NCBI GenBank assembly: GCA_002929135.1
Contig: PESC01000012.1
Location: 1-64,000, forward strand
Direction of reading: 5' to 3'
Source of the DNA: Methylomonas sp.
GTDB taxonomy: Bacteria > Pseudomonadota > Gammaproteobacteria > Methylococcales > Methylomonadaceae
Length of the DNA: 64,000 nucleotides
The notes under the pieces were generated by a model. That model ran no database searches, was not told the DNA's origin, and saw only the letters and a program-made list of their open reading frames with translations. Below, piece by piece: positions 27,177 to 37,003 of this stretch; the first letter of the stretch is position 1, and every line of letters begins with the position of its first letter. Position numbers and translations under genes: made by a program.

Positions 27177-29039
27177 ATGACCATGACCCACGAATTTCCC
27201 CTGCTCGACACCCTGGCCAGCCCGGCCGACCTGCGGGCGTTGCCCAAGACCACCTTGCGGCAAGTGGCCGATGAAGTCCGTGCCTTTCTAACCCACAGCG
27301 TCAGCATCTCGGGCGGTCACTTCGCTGCGGGCCTGGGCACGGTGGAACTGACCGTGGCCCTGCACTACGTTTTCAACACCCCGGTCGATCAACTGGTGTG
27401 GGATGTCGGCCATCAAGCCTATCCGCACAAGATACTCACCGGACGCAAGGATAGGATGACCAGCATCCGTACCCTGGGCGGCGTCTCGGCGTTTCCGGCG
27501 CGCGACGAGAGCGAGTACGACGCCTTCGGCGTCGGCCACTCCAGCACTTCGATCAGCGCCGCCCTAGGCATGGCCATTGCCGCACAATTGCGCGGCGAGG
27601 ACACCAAAATGGTTGCCATCATCGGCGATGGCTCCATCACCGGCGGCATGGCCTTCGAAGCCATGAATCATGCCGGTGACGTCAACGCCAACCTGTTGGT
27701 GATTTTGAACGACAACGAGATGTCGATCTCGCCGCCGGTCGGCGCGATGAACAACTACCTGACCCGCGTCCTGTCGAGCAAGTTTTATTCCTCGGTCAAG
27801 AAAGAAAGCAAGAAAGCCTTGTCCGGCATGCCCAGCGTCTGGGAACTGGCACGCAAGGCCGAAGAGCACGTCAAAGGCATGATAGTCCCCGGTACCCTGT
27901 TCGAGGAACTGGGCTTCAACTACTTCGGCCCGATCGACGGCCACGACCTCGACATTCTGGTGTCGACGCTGGAAAACCTCAAAGACCTCACAGGCCCGAT
28001 CTTCCTTCACGTCGTTACCAAAAAAGGCAAGGGCTACGCCCCGGCGGAGAAAGACCCGCTGGCTTACCACGGCGTACCGGCTTTCGATCCCAGCAAAGAC
28101 TATCTACCCAAATCTGCGCCATCGCCGCACCCCAGCTACACCGAGGTGTTTGGCCGCTGGCTGTGCGATATGGCAGCCAAGGACGATCGCCTGCTGGGCA
28201 TCACACCGGCCATGCGCGAAGGCTCTGGCCTGGTGGAGTTTTCGCAAAAGTTTCCAAAACGCTATTTCGACGTCGCCATCGCCGAACAGCACGCCGTCAC
28301 CCTGGCCGCCGGTCAGGCCTGTCAGGGTGCCAAGCCTGTGGTGGCGATTTACTCCACCTTTCTGCAACGCGGCTACGACCAACTGATCCACGACGTCGCC
28401 TTGCAAAACCTCGATGTGCTGTTCGCACTGGACAGAGCCGGGCTGGTCGGTCCCGACGGCCCGACCCATGCCGGTGCCTTCGACTTTAGCTATTTGCGCT
28501 GCATTCCCAACCTGCTGATCATGGCTCCTGCCGACGAAAACGAATGTCGGCAAATGCTGACCACGGGCTTCCACCACAACGGCCCGGCCGCCGTGCGCTA
28601 CCCGCGCGGCAAAGGGCCAGGTGTGGCGGTGCAAGCGGAACTGACCGCGCTGGACATTGGCAAGGGCGAGATTCGCCACCATGGCGGTCGCATCGCCATT
28701 CTGGCCTGGGGCGCCATGCTGGCACCCGCACTGGAGGCAGGCAAGCAACTGGGGGCGACCGTCGCTAACATGCGCTTTGTCAAACCGTTTGACGAAGCCC
28801 TGGTGCTGGAACTGGCCAAAAGCCACGACGTGCTGGTGACGGTGGAAGAAAACGTCATTGCCGGTGGTGTTGGTAGTGGCATCGCCACCTTTCTGCAAGC
28901 ACAGAAGATACTGATGCCGGTGCTCAACCTGGGATTGCCCGACTACTTCGTCGAACAGGGCAGCCGTGAGCAGCTTCTAAGCCTGGTTGGCCTCGATACA
29001 AACGGTATCGTCGAAGCGATTGAGGGATTTTGTGCTTGA
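27177..29039 (+). CDS. dxs: 1-deoxy-D-xylulose-5-phosphate synthase
   Basis: First step of the MEP pathway to isoprenoids, 620 residues, thiamine-diphosphate dependent. The ThDP motif starts [18 protein letters not shown] and ends with [29 protein letters not shown] and the catalytic [15 protein letters not shown] are intact. It begins 3 bp after copD and closes the operon, so precursor supply appears tied to hopanoid synthesis. ATG at 27183 is an alternative start. Confidence 0.98.
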   Translation: MTMTHEFPLLDTLASPADLRALPKTTLRQVADEVRAFLTHSVSISGGHFAAGLGTVELTVALHYVFNTPVDQLVWDVGHQAYPHKILTGRKDRMTSIRTLGGVSAFPARDESEYDAFGVGHSSTSISAALGMAIAAQLRGEDTKMVAIIGDGSITGGMAFEAMNHAGDVNANLLVILNDNEMSISPPVGAMNNYLTRVLSSKFYSSVKKESKKALSGMPSVWELARKAEEHVKGMIVPGTLFEELGFNYFGPIDGHDLDILVSTLENLKDLTGPIFLHVVTKKGKGYAPAEKDPLAYHGVPAFDPSKDYLPKSAPSPHPSYTEVFGRWLCDMAAKDDRLLGITPAMREGSGLVEFSQKFPKRYFDVAIAEQHAVTLAAGQACQGAKPVVAIYSTFLQRGYDQLIHDVALQNLDVLFALDRAGLVGPDGPTHAGAFDFSYLRCIPNLLIMAPADENECRQMLTTGFHHNGPAAVRYPRGKGPGVAVQAELTALDIGKGEIRHHGGRIAILAWGAMLAPALEAGKQLGATVANMRFVKPFDEALVLELAKSHDVLVTVEENVIAGGVGSGIATFLQAQKILMPVLNLGLPDYFVEQGSREQLLSLVGLDTNGIVEAIEGFCA

Positions 29040-29069
29040 TTGCAGCACAACCAAGCGTCACCGGCTTAA

Positions 29070-29087
29070 TTCTCCCGAGCGGGAGAA
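29070..29087. terminator. Hairpin between convergent dxs and DUF2066 gene
   Basis: TTCTCCC (29070-29076) and GGGAGAA (29081-29087) form a 7-bp stem around GAGC. No T-run follows, so it is a weak terminator candidate; its place between two convergent genes is the main support. Confidence 0.4.
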
Positions 29088-29128
29088 CGGCATTGGGGAG
29101 TAGGGGAGCTGTGCTGTCTTTATGAGCG

Positions 29129-29980
29129 TTAGTCCGAGGCAGCCTGAGGCTTCACGCCGTAATACGCCGACAACACGTCATAAGCTCCCTGAACTCCGGC
29201 CTTGATCGTGGCCGTCATCGATTGGCAAGCACTATTCCACTGCTTGATCTTGCCGTCGAAATAAAACGCCCATTCACCTTGCCAGCACTGGTCTTTTCGC
29301 GCCAGATGCCCGGCCATGACTGATGGCACCTCATAACGAGCCGACACCGACAGCAACTGCCGGGCGTCGGCTCCCAGCACGTCGTTGACCGATATGCGCT
29401 GCCTTTCTTCCAGATCCAGCATGGGGAATATCAGCGGTACGCCCTTGATTTTCGACGCCAGCGTCAGCGCGCTTTCGACATCCGGCATCGAGTCCGGGTC
29501 GTAGAATTGCCGTTCGCCCGTGTCCTGATCGACCACCAGCCAAAGCAGGGTTTTTGGGCGTATGTCACCCCAGATGCCGACTTGAGCGTTGCGCATGACA
29601 TCCATCAGCTTCTGTTCATCGAATTCAACGCGAAGCAGACGGACATCGCTCTCAGTGTATTGGTCGGGCGAGATCAAGGAATACTGGAACTGCTTGACGT
29701 AATACGGAGCGTTGTTGAGCACATCCTGCACGGCCTTGATTTTCGAGATGTCCTCGGCCACCAGTACGCGATTCAAAACGGCATACAAGGCCTGTTTGAT
29801 GGCTAGTTCGCGGTCGGCAGGGGACGGGCTGTTGGCAACCAGTTCGATTTCGTACAGGCCTTCGACTTCGGCGGCGTGCGATAACGGCATATCGAGCAGG
29901 AGCGCGATGAACGCTAACACAATGTTTCGTTTCCAGCTTGCAGGGTTCATTGACATCCGGCGGTAGTTTGGGTGGCTCAT
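29129..29980 (-). CDS. DUF2066 domain protein, secreted, function unknown
   Basis: A 283-residue protein with a signal peptide (hydrophobic NIVLAFIALLLDMPLSHA after WKR), so probably periplasmic. The start is ATG at 29980 with GAGG eight bases upstream; the frame continues to 30058 without support. Conserved features of the family are VEGLYEIELVANSPSPADRELAIKQALYAVLNRV near the N-terminus and LLWLVVDQDTGERQFYDPDS in the middle. The function is unknown. Its divergent pairing with purM is, from memory, shared by many Gammaproteobacteria. Confidence 0.82.
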   Translation of the reverse strand: MSHPNYRRMSMNPASWKRNIVLAFIALLLDMPLSHAAEVEGLYEIELVANSPSPADRELAIKQALYAVLNRVLVAEDISKIKAVQDVLNNAPYYVKQFQYSLISPDQYTESDVRLLRVEFDEQKLMDVMRNAQVGIWGDIRPKTLLWLVVDQDTGERQFYDPDSMPDVESALTLASKIKGVPLIFPMLDLEERQRISVNDVLGADARQLLSVSARYEVPSVMAGHLARKDQCWQGEWAFYFDGKIKQWNSACQSMTATIKAGVQGAYDVLSAYYGVKPQAASD

Positions 29981-30105
29981 AGTTTGACCCTCGCCTTGGC
30001 GTTTTCTCGCAAAGACAAGGGATTCCTGGCTAAGGCGGGGAGGCTGAGCGGTTGCCATAGTACAATATCGGGTATTTGCGATTTTACTTTAACGAGGATT
30101 TTTCA

Positions 30106-31152
30106 TTGAGTACGCAACCGTCGGAACGCATGAATTACAAGAGTGCTGGCGTCGATATCGACGCGGGTAATGCATTGGTCGACCGCATCAAACCGATTGC
30201 GGCCAAAACCCGAACCGCAGGCGTCATGGCTGGCTTGGGTGGTTTCGGTTCATTGTTCGAATTGCCGCTGGATCGCTATGACAATCCGGTACTGGTATCC
30301 GGCACCGATGGGGTCGGTACCAAGCTCAAGCTGGCTGCGGAACTCGATATTCACGACACCATCGGCATCGATCTTGTTGCCATGTGCGTCAACGACATCG
30401 TCGTGCAAGGTGCCGAGCCTTTGTTTTTTCTGGATTATTTCGCCACCGGCAAGCTTCATGTCGACACCGCTGCCGCCGTCATCGCCGGTATAGGGCAAGG
30501 CTGCGAACAGGCGGGCGCGGCCTTGGTGGGTGGTGAAACAGCGGAGATGCCCGGCATGTACCAAGCGGGGGATTACGATTTGGCCGGTTTTTGCGTCGGC
30601 ATCGTCGAGAAAAACCGCATCATCGACGGTAGCAACGTCAAGGTTGGCGACACGTTGATTGGCATCGCGTCGTCCGGCCCGCACTCCAACGGTTATTCGC
30701 TGATACGTAAAATCGTTGAACGCAGCGGCGCCAGCTTGAGCGATGCCTTCAATGGCAAGACACTGGGTGAAATCCTGCTGACGCCCACTCGAATTTATGT
30801 CAAGCCGCTGCTGAATTTACTCGCACAGGTCGATGTACACGCCATGGCGCATATCACGGGCGGTGGCATCACCGAAAATCTGCCCAGGGTGTTGCCCGAA
30901 AGTTTGAGTGCAAGCATCGATTTGTCATCATGGCAATTGCCCGATGTATTCATCTGGTTGCAGCAACAGGGCAATGTGTTGCGCGATGACATGCTGATGA
31001 CCTTCAATTGCGGTATAGGCATGATCGTCTGCGTGGCTGCCGAAGATGCGGAGCGAACCCTGCAAATTCTGGCGGAACACGGCGAAACCGCAGTCACCAT
31101 CGGTGGAATCGTTGAGCGCAATGGCGGTGCGCGTGTGGTTTATTTGCCTTAA
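30106..31152 (+). CDS. purM: Phosphoribosylformylglycinamidine cyclo-ligase
   Basis: Forms aminoimidazole ribonucleotide in purine biosynthesis. The start is TTG at 30106 with GAGG at 30094-30097; this gives 348 residues starting [22 protein letters not shown]. An ATG at 30130 would begin at MNYKSAGVD. Core motifs are [34 protein letters not shown] and [11 protein letters not shown]. purN, its frequent partner, is not downstream. Confidence 0.97.
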   Translation: MSTQPSERMNYKSAGVDIDAGNALVDRIKPIAAKTRTAGVMAGLGGFGSLFELPLDRYDNPVLVSGTDGVGTKLKLAAELDIHDTIGIDLVAMCVNDIVVQGAEPLFFLDYFATGKLHVDTAAAVIAGIGQGCEQAGAALVGGETAEMPGMYQAGDYDLAGFCVGIVEKNRIIDGSNVKVGDTLIGIASSGPHSNGYSLIRKIVERSGASLSDAFNGKTLGEILLTPTRIYVKPLLNLLAQVDVHAMAHITGGGITENLPRVLPESLSASIDLSSWQLPDVFIWLQQQGNVLRDDMLMTFNCGIGMIVCVAAEDAERTLQILAEHGETAVTIGGIVERNGGARVVYLP

Positions 31153-31171
31153 ATAACCCGGTTGCCAGTAT

Positions 31172-31702
31172 TCAGCCGCCTATTCCTGACGTTTTGCGTC
31201 GCTTGTTTTTGACGCGGCGGATGTCGAGTTTGCGGCCTGCGAGGGTGGTTTCGCTCAGTAGTTGAAAAATGTCGGACGGCATGCCTTCGGGCAAGTCCAC
31301 CAGCGTGTAATTTTCCCGAATATCGACATGCTGGAGGCGTTTACGTTCGACGCCTGCTTCATCGACCAGAACGGTAATCAGGGTATCGCGGTCGATGTGA
31401 TGAATCCTGCCGACATCGAGGCGATAACGAACGTTAGAGCGAGGTAACGACGAAGCCGGGGTTAGCTCGGCGACCGGTTGCTCGTGCTTGTTGCTGCGGG
31501 GTTTGGCGTCGACGAGATGCGGCTGGCTCAGGTAAAGCAGCGCAGCAGCGCAATCGGCAGGGTCGAGGGCGAGCGCCTGGCTGGCCTGAAGAATCAGTTG
31601 GCGATGCGTGTCGAGATTTTCTTCAGCAAAGACGCGCTGCAAGCGTTGTTTGATTTTTTCGAATTTGCGCGAATGAAAATTCACCCCATGCAATTCTGTC
31701 AT
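31172..31702 (-). CDS. Stand-alone DbpA/CsdA-type RNA-binding domain protein
   Basis: A 176-residue protein matching only the C-terminal end of DEAD-box helicases. Residues 91-165 are the DbpA RNA-binding domain (RYRLDVGRIHHIDRDTL, DIRENYTLVDLPEGMP, LAGRKLDIRRV). Residues 35-60 (LILQASQALALDPADCAAAL) resemble the segment that follows the helicase core in DeaD/CsdA. No helicase motif (Walker A, DEAD) is present. The start overlaps the surA stop by 4 bp, so it is co-translated with surA. Either a domain-only RNA chaperone or a helicase remnant is possible; the clean start and operon position favour a real gene. Confidence 0.85.
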   Translation of the reverse strand: MTELHGVNFHSRKFEKIKQRLQRVFAEENLDTHRQLILQASQALALDPADCAAALLYLSQPHLVDAKPRSNKHEQPVAELTPASSLPRSNVRYRLDVGRIHHIDRDTLITVLVDEAGVERKRLQHVDIRENYTLVDLPEGMPSDIFQLLSETTLAGRKLDIRRVKNKRRKTSGIGG

Positions 31703-33000
31703 AACCGATCCTGGTCGATTTCGACATAAGCCTCATCACGTAAACGCCGCAGCCAGAGTTCGGTTTCTTCTTCGATTTTGCGTTTACGAATTTCGTCGCG
31801 GATTTTGTCTTTGCGGAATTGCTCGCTGTCATCCTGGGTTTGCCGTTCCTGCACCTGAATGATGTGCCAGCCGAACTGGGTTTGCACCGGTTGGCTGATT
31901 TCGTTGAGAGCCAGCCGGTTCATGGCCTCTTCGAACGGCGGCACCAAGGCGCCCGGCCCTACCCAATCGAGCGAACCGCCGTTGATGGCCGAGCCTTTGT
32001 CATCGGAGTGCGAACGCGCCATGCTGGCAAAATCATCGCCATCCACGATCCGTTCCCGCAAGGCCAGCAGGCGTTTTTGCGCTTCCTCGTCATCCACCAG
32101 TTCGTTGGTTTTGATCAAAATGTGGCGCACTCTGGATTTGGTGACGATGTGTTGAGAGCCGCCCTCGGTTTCCAGTATTTTGATGATGTGGAAGCCGCTG
32201 GGGCTGCGTATCGGATCGGATACGTCGCCTTGGGCCATGGTGGGAACGATGTCGGCAAACAGCGAGGGCATCTGGCTTGGTGTGCGCCAGCCCAGATCGC
32301 CGCCTTTCAGGGCGTGGTCGTCGCCTGACATGCTGATGGCAGTCTGGCGGAAATCCTTGCCGCTGCGCAGTTCGGCGACTACGTGTTCGGCGGTTTCGTG
32401 GGCCTTCTGGATGGCGTTCGACGCGGCGCCAGACGGTACGGAAATCAGGATGTGGCCAACGTGATATTTCGACAGGGCTGCGTCACCGGCTTTGCTCTGG
32501 GTTTCGAGGTAATGCGCCACTTCGGCGTCGGTGACCTTGACGCGGGCGCCGATTTCGCGCCCCCGAAGCTGGTTGATGATGATTTCGTTGCGCAGGTTGT
32601 CTTCGAAGGCTTTGTAGTCCATGCCCTGATTGCTTAACTCATCTTTGAAAGCCTCTACCGACATATTGTTGCGCCCGGCGATTTCGGCTACCGAATTGCG
32701 CAGGGTTTCATCGCTGACCTGAATGCCGGAACGGGCAGCCATCTGGCGCTGCAATTTGTCAACGATCATGCGCTCCAATACCTGCTTACGCAGGACGAAT
32801 TCCGGCGGCATCATGGTGTTGTTGCCACGTAGCTTATTGGCGATGAGTGCGGTTTCCCGTGCCAGTTCGGATTCCAGAATCACATCGTCTTCAACGGTGG
32901 CCACGATGCGATCCAGCGTTTGTGACAGCGCCTGGGCACCATGCAGCGCCAGTAACAGCCAGATCAGAATACTCAGTGGCTTTGATTTGATCATAGTCAT
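31699..33000 (-). CDS. surA: Periplasmic chaperone and peptidyl-prolyl isomerase SurA
   Basis: Escorts outer-membrane proteins, including LptD, through the periplasm. It has 433 residues with a signal peptide ending near GAQALSQ. The SurA N-terminal domain is LDRIVATVEDDVILESEL, followed by two parvulin domains, near residues 177-275 (KYHVGHILISVPSG) and 290-390 (SRVRHILIKTNELVDDEEA). It lies 6 bp after lptD, the usual order. The following pdxA and rsmA of most relatives are missing. Confidence 0.97.
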   Translation of the reverse strand: MTMIKSKPLSILIWLLLALHGAQALSQTLDRIVATVEDDVILESELARETALIANKLRGNNTMMPPEFVLRKQVLERMIVDKLQRQMAARSGIQVSDETLRNSVAEIAGRNNMSVEAFKDELSNQGMDYKAFEDNLRNEIIINQLRGREIGARVKVTDAEVAHYLETQSKAGDAALSKYHVGHILISVPSGAASNAIQKAHETAEHVVAELRSGKDFRQTAISMSGDDHALKGGDLGWRTPSQMPSLFADIVPTMAQGDVSDPIRSPSGFHIIKILETEGGSQHIVTKSRVRHILIKTNELVDDEEAQKRLLALRERIVDGDDFASMARSHSDDKGSAINGGSLDWVGPGALVPPFEEAMNRLALNEISQPVQTQFGWHIIQVQERQTQDDSEQFRKDKIRDEIRKRKIEEETELWLRRLRDEAYVEIDQDRL

Positions 33001-33006
33001 GATGGA

Positions 33007-35907
33007 TCAGTGGTCGTCGAAATCGGTAGCTGGCCTGTAGCCGTTGAGGTTGCGTTGCAGGAACTGGTCGACCTTGTCGCCGAAACCGGTCAGGCCTTTC
33101 AGTTCCAGTTGCACGAAGAAGGCGGTTTCCGGTTGGGCATCGGGTGCGAAGAAGTTGGGGTTGAGCGCACCATTGATGAAACGACGGCCAATCACGCGCA
33201 AGCGCCAGCAACAGGTTTCCCGTTCCAGTCCGATGAAGCTTTCGGTGGTTTTGCTGAAATTGAGCGAGTATTGCCAGCGTCCCAAGCCATACCAGCCTGC
33301 GAGCAAGGGCCAGCGGAACGAGACATCGGTTTGCGAGATGGAGGTCGATAGCGCGGTCGGGCTGTCGAGTGGCGTACTGTCGCGAAAGCGGTAGCCAATG
33401 TCGAAAATCTGGTTGGGCTGATTGCGAAACTTCAACACTGCCATGCCGCGATTGATCGCATCGTGCTCTGGATCCCACTGGGCACCGGCCTGATACGACA
33501 GATGCCGCGTCAGTTGCCCGCTGAATTCGCTGATGAAGTGCGATACCTTGCTGGTGTGGTTTGGTGTATCGATCGATCGGGGGTTGTTTCTGTCGAACAA
33601 ATCAACGGTCCTGTCCTGGAAATACACGATCTGACCCAGGCTGACCCGCAAGGGTTCCAAGCCGGTGGCTGCGTTGCGCAGGCTGGAGCTGGCCGCCAGT
33701 GTGATCTGGTTGGCGTCGGTGATTCTGTCCATGCCGCTGAAAACATTGGGCCGGAACAGGCTGAAATAGTTGGTATCGAATGCGGCAGTGTCGAAAACCG
33801 GAATATGGCTTTGATCCTTGCGCGGTATGTAAAGGTAAAACGCACGCGGCTCTAGGCTGTGAATGTACGGTGAACCACCAACCGAGGTTTCTCGCTCTAG
33901 GGTGACGCCGCTGTCGACCGAGAAAATCGGCAGGAAACGACTGATGCTGTCGGGCTGTCCAGCGACTAAATGATTACTCAACTGATACTGGGTGTAGTGG
34001 CCGGTGAGTTTGGGGATGACAAAACCGGCGGTCGCTTCCAACGGCATGCTGATCGACGGCGCGATGTTGATGCGTTGTCCATTGACCAGCGTGGTGTGCT
34101 GGAAATGCGAGAACTGGTTGTCCAGTGCCACAGCCAGTGGCATGTTGTCGAATTCATGGCCCAGGTTCAGCGCTACCCGTGGCAGCAGGGCGTAGGGCAT
34201 GGAGGCATCGTCGATGGTTTTATCCACCGACTGGAAGTAGTGCATGCCGGCAGAAAACAGCATGTTGGGCCGGTTGTAGTTCATGAAGGCCGTGCTGGGC
34301 AGGAAACGGTCGGTCTGAAAGCCGAGGGCGTTGTTCAAATCGTTGAAATATTCCTTGTCCGACACATAATTCAGGTTGGTGTTGGTGTGCAGATGCTCGC
34401 TGAAGGTACTGATGTCACGAAAGCTGGCGGCATAACGGCTGTCGTTCCTGAGTTGGTCGTAAGGCAGCAGTTCGGCGTTGAACGCGCCTTGTGATGTTTC
34501 CGTCAGGTAACGAAACCGGTTGCGCAACATGCCGCCCCGCTGAGCCATGTAACGCGCGGTGATGGTGGTGTCGAAGTTGGGGGCGATGTTCCAGTAGAAC
34601 GGCAGCGCTAGCTCGAGGCCGTTACGCTGGGTGTTGCCCCAGGTGGGTGTCAGAAAGCCGCTCAGGCGACGATTGTCGACCGGGAAGGAGATGTAGGGCG
34701 TGTAAAACACGGGTACACCCTTGAATTCCATCCAGGCGCCTTTGGCCGACCCTTGGCCGGATTCCCGGTTAATTTTGATGCGCGAGGCATGCATGATCCA
34801 GTCCTGATTGCCCGGTGGACAACTGGTGAAGGTGGCATCGTGATAACGCGACAGGGTTTTACTGTCGCGATAAACCGTATCGGCGGTACCGCGCATGGGG
34901 GCCGCAGGCAGAATGAATTGGGCACTTCTCAAACGGGCTTCGTCTCTGCCCAGGCTGAGTGATACCGATTCAGCCGATATGGCCAGTTGATTTTCGCTGT
35001 AAATGACATTGCCCTGGGCGTCCAGCGTGTCGGCTACCGTGTCGTAGCTGGCCTTGTCCGCCAGCAGATGCTGGTCGGCACGCCGCAGATTGACGTTGCC
35101 GGCAAAGCTCATGATTTCACCGTCGAACATTTCGGAGAAATCGGCGTAGACATTGGTTGTTGCGTCGTCGCGCACCTCTTTTGGCGTCATTTGAGGCCTT
35201 GGTTTTCTGCTCGCCCAGTTGGAACAACTCTGCCAAGGGTCGTGGTCGAATTCCGAGCGCAACACTTCGAAGACTCGTTCCTGGCGGTGATTGAACGTAG
35301 GTGTCAACCAAAAAGTGCTGGGCACGGAGTCCGCCATGATTTGCGCTTCGCCTTTAGGGTCTGGCCCGACGAGATTACAGTTCCATTGGGTTTTCTCATC
35401 GCCCGCTTTGCAGGTCCAGCCGGTATTTTTGACCGCCGCCTGTGGCATCGCGGCGGGAGCTGTGATTTTTTCAACCACGGGCTGCTGGTTTTCCGCCATC
35501 CTGACCCGTATTTTCTGTCTGTCTGCGGACCTGCCGCCTTCGGGGACTTCGGCGACCTGCGGTGTTGCTTGAGGTGTTGGCGGTGTGGTGGTTGGTTTTA
35601 CAGGCTGTGTCGCTGGTGACGCCGGTGCTTGTGCTGTCGCGGGCGCTGGTGTTGTGGCCGTGCCGGGTTGGGGTTGCTGTGAGCGAGTTTGTGGTTGTGG
35701 CGGTGGTGTTTGTGCTTGAGCCTGGGGGGATTGGCTTGGGTTCAGGCAAGTCCATTCGCCATTTTTGCCTTGCTCGCAATTCCATGTCGCATTGTTTGCG
35801 GCAAGCGCCAGTTCGGTGAACGATATCAGCGCCAGGCAGGTGGCATAGGCGCTAAATTTCATGGCGGAGCAGGCCGTTGAGCTGACTAAACGACGGGTTT
35901 GGCGCAT
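33007..35907 (-). CDS. lptD: LPS-assembly outer-membrane protein LptD
   Basis: Beta-barrel that inserts lipopolysaccharide into the outer leaflet, with LptE. It has 966 residues, or 951 if translation starts at the ATG at 35862; neither start has a good ribosome site. A signal peptide ends near TELALA. Two short Trp-Cys pairs follow (NATWNCEQGKNGEWTCLN and NTGWTCKAGDEKTQWNCN), separated by about 90 residues rich in Pro, Gln, Thr and Ala. The LptA-like domain follows, then the barrel with FPVDNRRLSGFLTPTWG and the adjacent Cys pair ETCCWRLRVIG. It is divergent from amgK. Confidence 0.96.
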   Translation of the reverse strand: MRQTRRLVSSTACSAMKFSAYATCLALISFTELALAANNATWNCEQGKNGEWTCLNPSQSPQAQAQTPPPQPQTRSQQPQPGTATTPAPATAQAPASPATQPVKPTTTPPTPQATPQVAEVPEGGRSADRQKIRVRMAENQQPVVEKITAPAAMPQAAVKNTGWTCKAGDEKTQWNCNLVGPDPKGEAQIMADSVPSTFWLTPTFNHRQERVFEVLRSEFDHDPWQSCSNWASRKPRPQMTPKEVRDDATTNVYADFSEMFDGEIMSFAGNVNLRRADQHLLADKASYDTVADTLDAQGNVIYSENQLAISAESVSLSLGRDEARLRSAQFILPAAPMRGTADTVYRDSKTLSRYHDATFTSCPPGNQDWIMHASRIKINRESGQGSAKGAWMEFKGVPVFYTPYISFPVDNRRLSGFLTPTWGNTQRNGLELALPFYWNIAPNFDTTITARYMAQRGGMLRNRFRYLTETSQGAFNAELLPYDQLRNDSRYAASFRDISTFSEHLHTNTNLNYVSDKEYFNDLNNALGFQTDRFLPSTAFMNYNRPNMLFSAGMHYFQSVDKTIDDASMPYALLPRVALNLGHEFDNMPLAVALDNQFSHFQHTTLVNGQRINIAPSISMPLEATAGFVIPKLTGHYTQYQLSNHLVAGQPDSISRFLPIFSVDSGVTLERETSVGGSPYIHSLEPRAFYLYIPRKDQSHIPVFDTAAFDTNYFSLFRPNVFSGMDRITDANQITLAASSSLRNAATGLEPLRVSLGQIVYFQDRTVDLFDRNNPRSIDTPNHTSKVSHFISEFSGQLTRHLSYQAGAQWDPEHDAINRGMAVLKFRNQPNQIFDIGYRFRDSTPLDSPTALSTSISQTDVSFRWPLLAGWYGLGRWQYSLNFSKTTESFIGLERETCCWRLRVIGRRFINGALNPNFFAPDAQPETAFFVQLELKGLTGFGDKVDQFLQRNLNGYRPATDFDDH

Positions 35908-36001
35908 ACGACGTTATTTCCAACCATATCCATTAGTGCAAGGGAAATCGAATAAAATGGCGGGCATTTTACCTTAAGCCAGCTTTTCAAATTAACAAAT
36001 A

Positions 36002-37003
36002 ATGTATTTGCCTGACTCAGATCGCCGCGCCGCTGCGCTTATCGATTGGTTGCAAACCGATCTTGGATTGCCTGTTCAGACGCTGGAACCTGCCTCCAGC
36101 GACGCCAGCTTTCGGCGTTATTTTCGGGTGGGCCTTGACGATGGCTTTCGCATCGTCATGGATGCGCCGCCCGACAGGGAAAATATCCGTCCGTTCGTTC
36201 GTATCGCCAGCCATCTGAAACAGGTCGGTATCAATACGCCGACGATATACGCCGAAAACAGCGACGACGGTTTCTTGTTGTTGGAAGATTTCGGCTCCGA
36301 TGTGTTTCTGGATTGCCTGAACGATAACAACGCTGAGGCGCTGTATCGTCAGGCGCTTGCCTGTCTGCTGCAATTGCAAACCACATTGACGCCATCGAGC
36401 TGCCCGCTTCCGGTTTACGACGACGCCTTGTTGCAGCGCGAGCTGGATATTTTTTACGACTGGTTTCTGGAAAAGCTGCTGGGTATCGTCATGCCGGATG
36501 CGATGCGTCGTGAGCTGGATCGCGGCCTGATCGAATCGGCACTGGAACAGCCTCGGGTATTCGTGCATCGGGATTTCCACAGTCGCAACCTGATGGTTGT
36601 GACCGATAACATGCTGGGCGTCATTGATTTTCAGGATGCCGTCATCGGGCCGATCAGTTATGACCTGGTTTCGTTGTTGCGTGATTGCTACGTTGCCTGG
36701 CCTAGCGAACGAGTAGCTAAATGGCGTTCGCAGCATTATCAGAGCCTCGTCGATGCCGGTCTTTTGGCGGTTACTGCCCCCGTGTTCGATCGCTGGTTCG
36801 ACTGGATGGGTTTACAGCGCCACCTCAAAGCCATCGGCATTTTTGCCCGCCTGCATTTGCGCGACGACAAATCAAGTTATCTTGCCGACATTCCCAGAAC
36901 CTTGGCTTATGTCAACCAGGTTTGCGCGGCCTATCCGGCTTTGGAAGAAGTTCATGGCTTCCTGCGTCGCCAGATTTTGCCGGTTTACCAGGCCAGCCTG
37001 TGA
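36002..37003 (+). CDS. amgK: N-acetylmuramate/N-acetylglucosamine kinase AmgK
   Basis: Aminoglycoside-phosphotransferase-fold sugar kinase that phosphorylates the anomeric carbon of MurNAc or GlcNAc in cell-wall recycling. It has 333 residues. Kinase motifs are SSDASFRRYFRV near residue 33, the catalytic VHRDFHSRNLMV near residue 197 and the metal-binding VIDFQDAVIGPISYDL. Its position beside lptD and its GTGA overlap with murU match the Pseudomonas arrangement, which supports the specific name. Confidence 0.93.
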   Translation: MYLPDSDRRAAALIDWLQTDLGLPVQTLEPASSDASFRRYFRVGLDDGFRIVMDAPPDRENIRPFVRIASHLKQVGINTPTIYAENSDDGFLLLEDFGSDVFLDCLNDNNAEALYRQALACLLQLQTTLTPSSCPLPVYDDALLQRELDIFYDWFLEKLLGIVMPDAMRRELDRGLIESALEQPRVFVHRDFHSRNLMVVTDNMLGVIDFQDAVIGPISYDLVSLLRDCYVAWPSERVAKWRSQHYQSLVDAGLLAVTAPVFDRWFDWMGLQRHLKAIGIFARLHLRDDKSSYLADIPRTLAYVNQVCAAYPALEEVHGFLRRQILPVYQASL

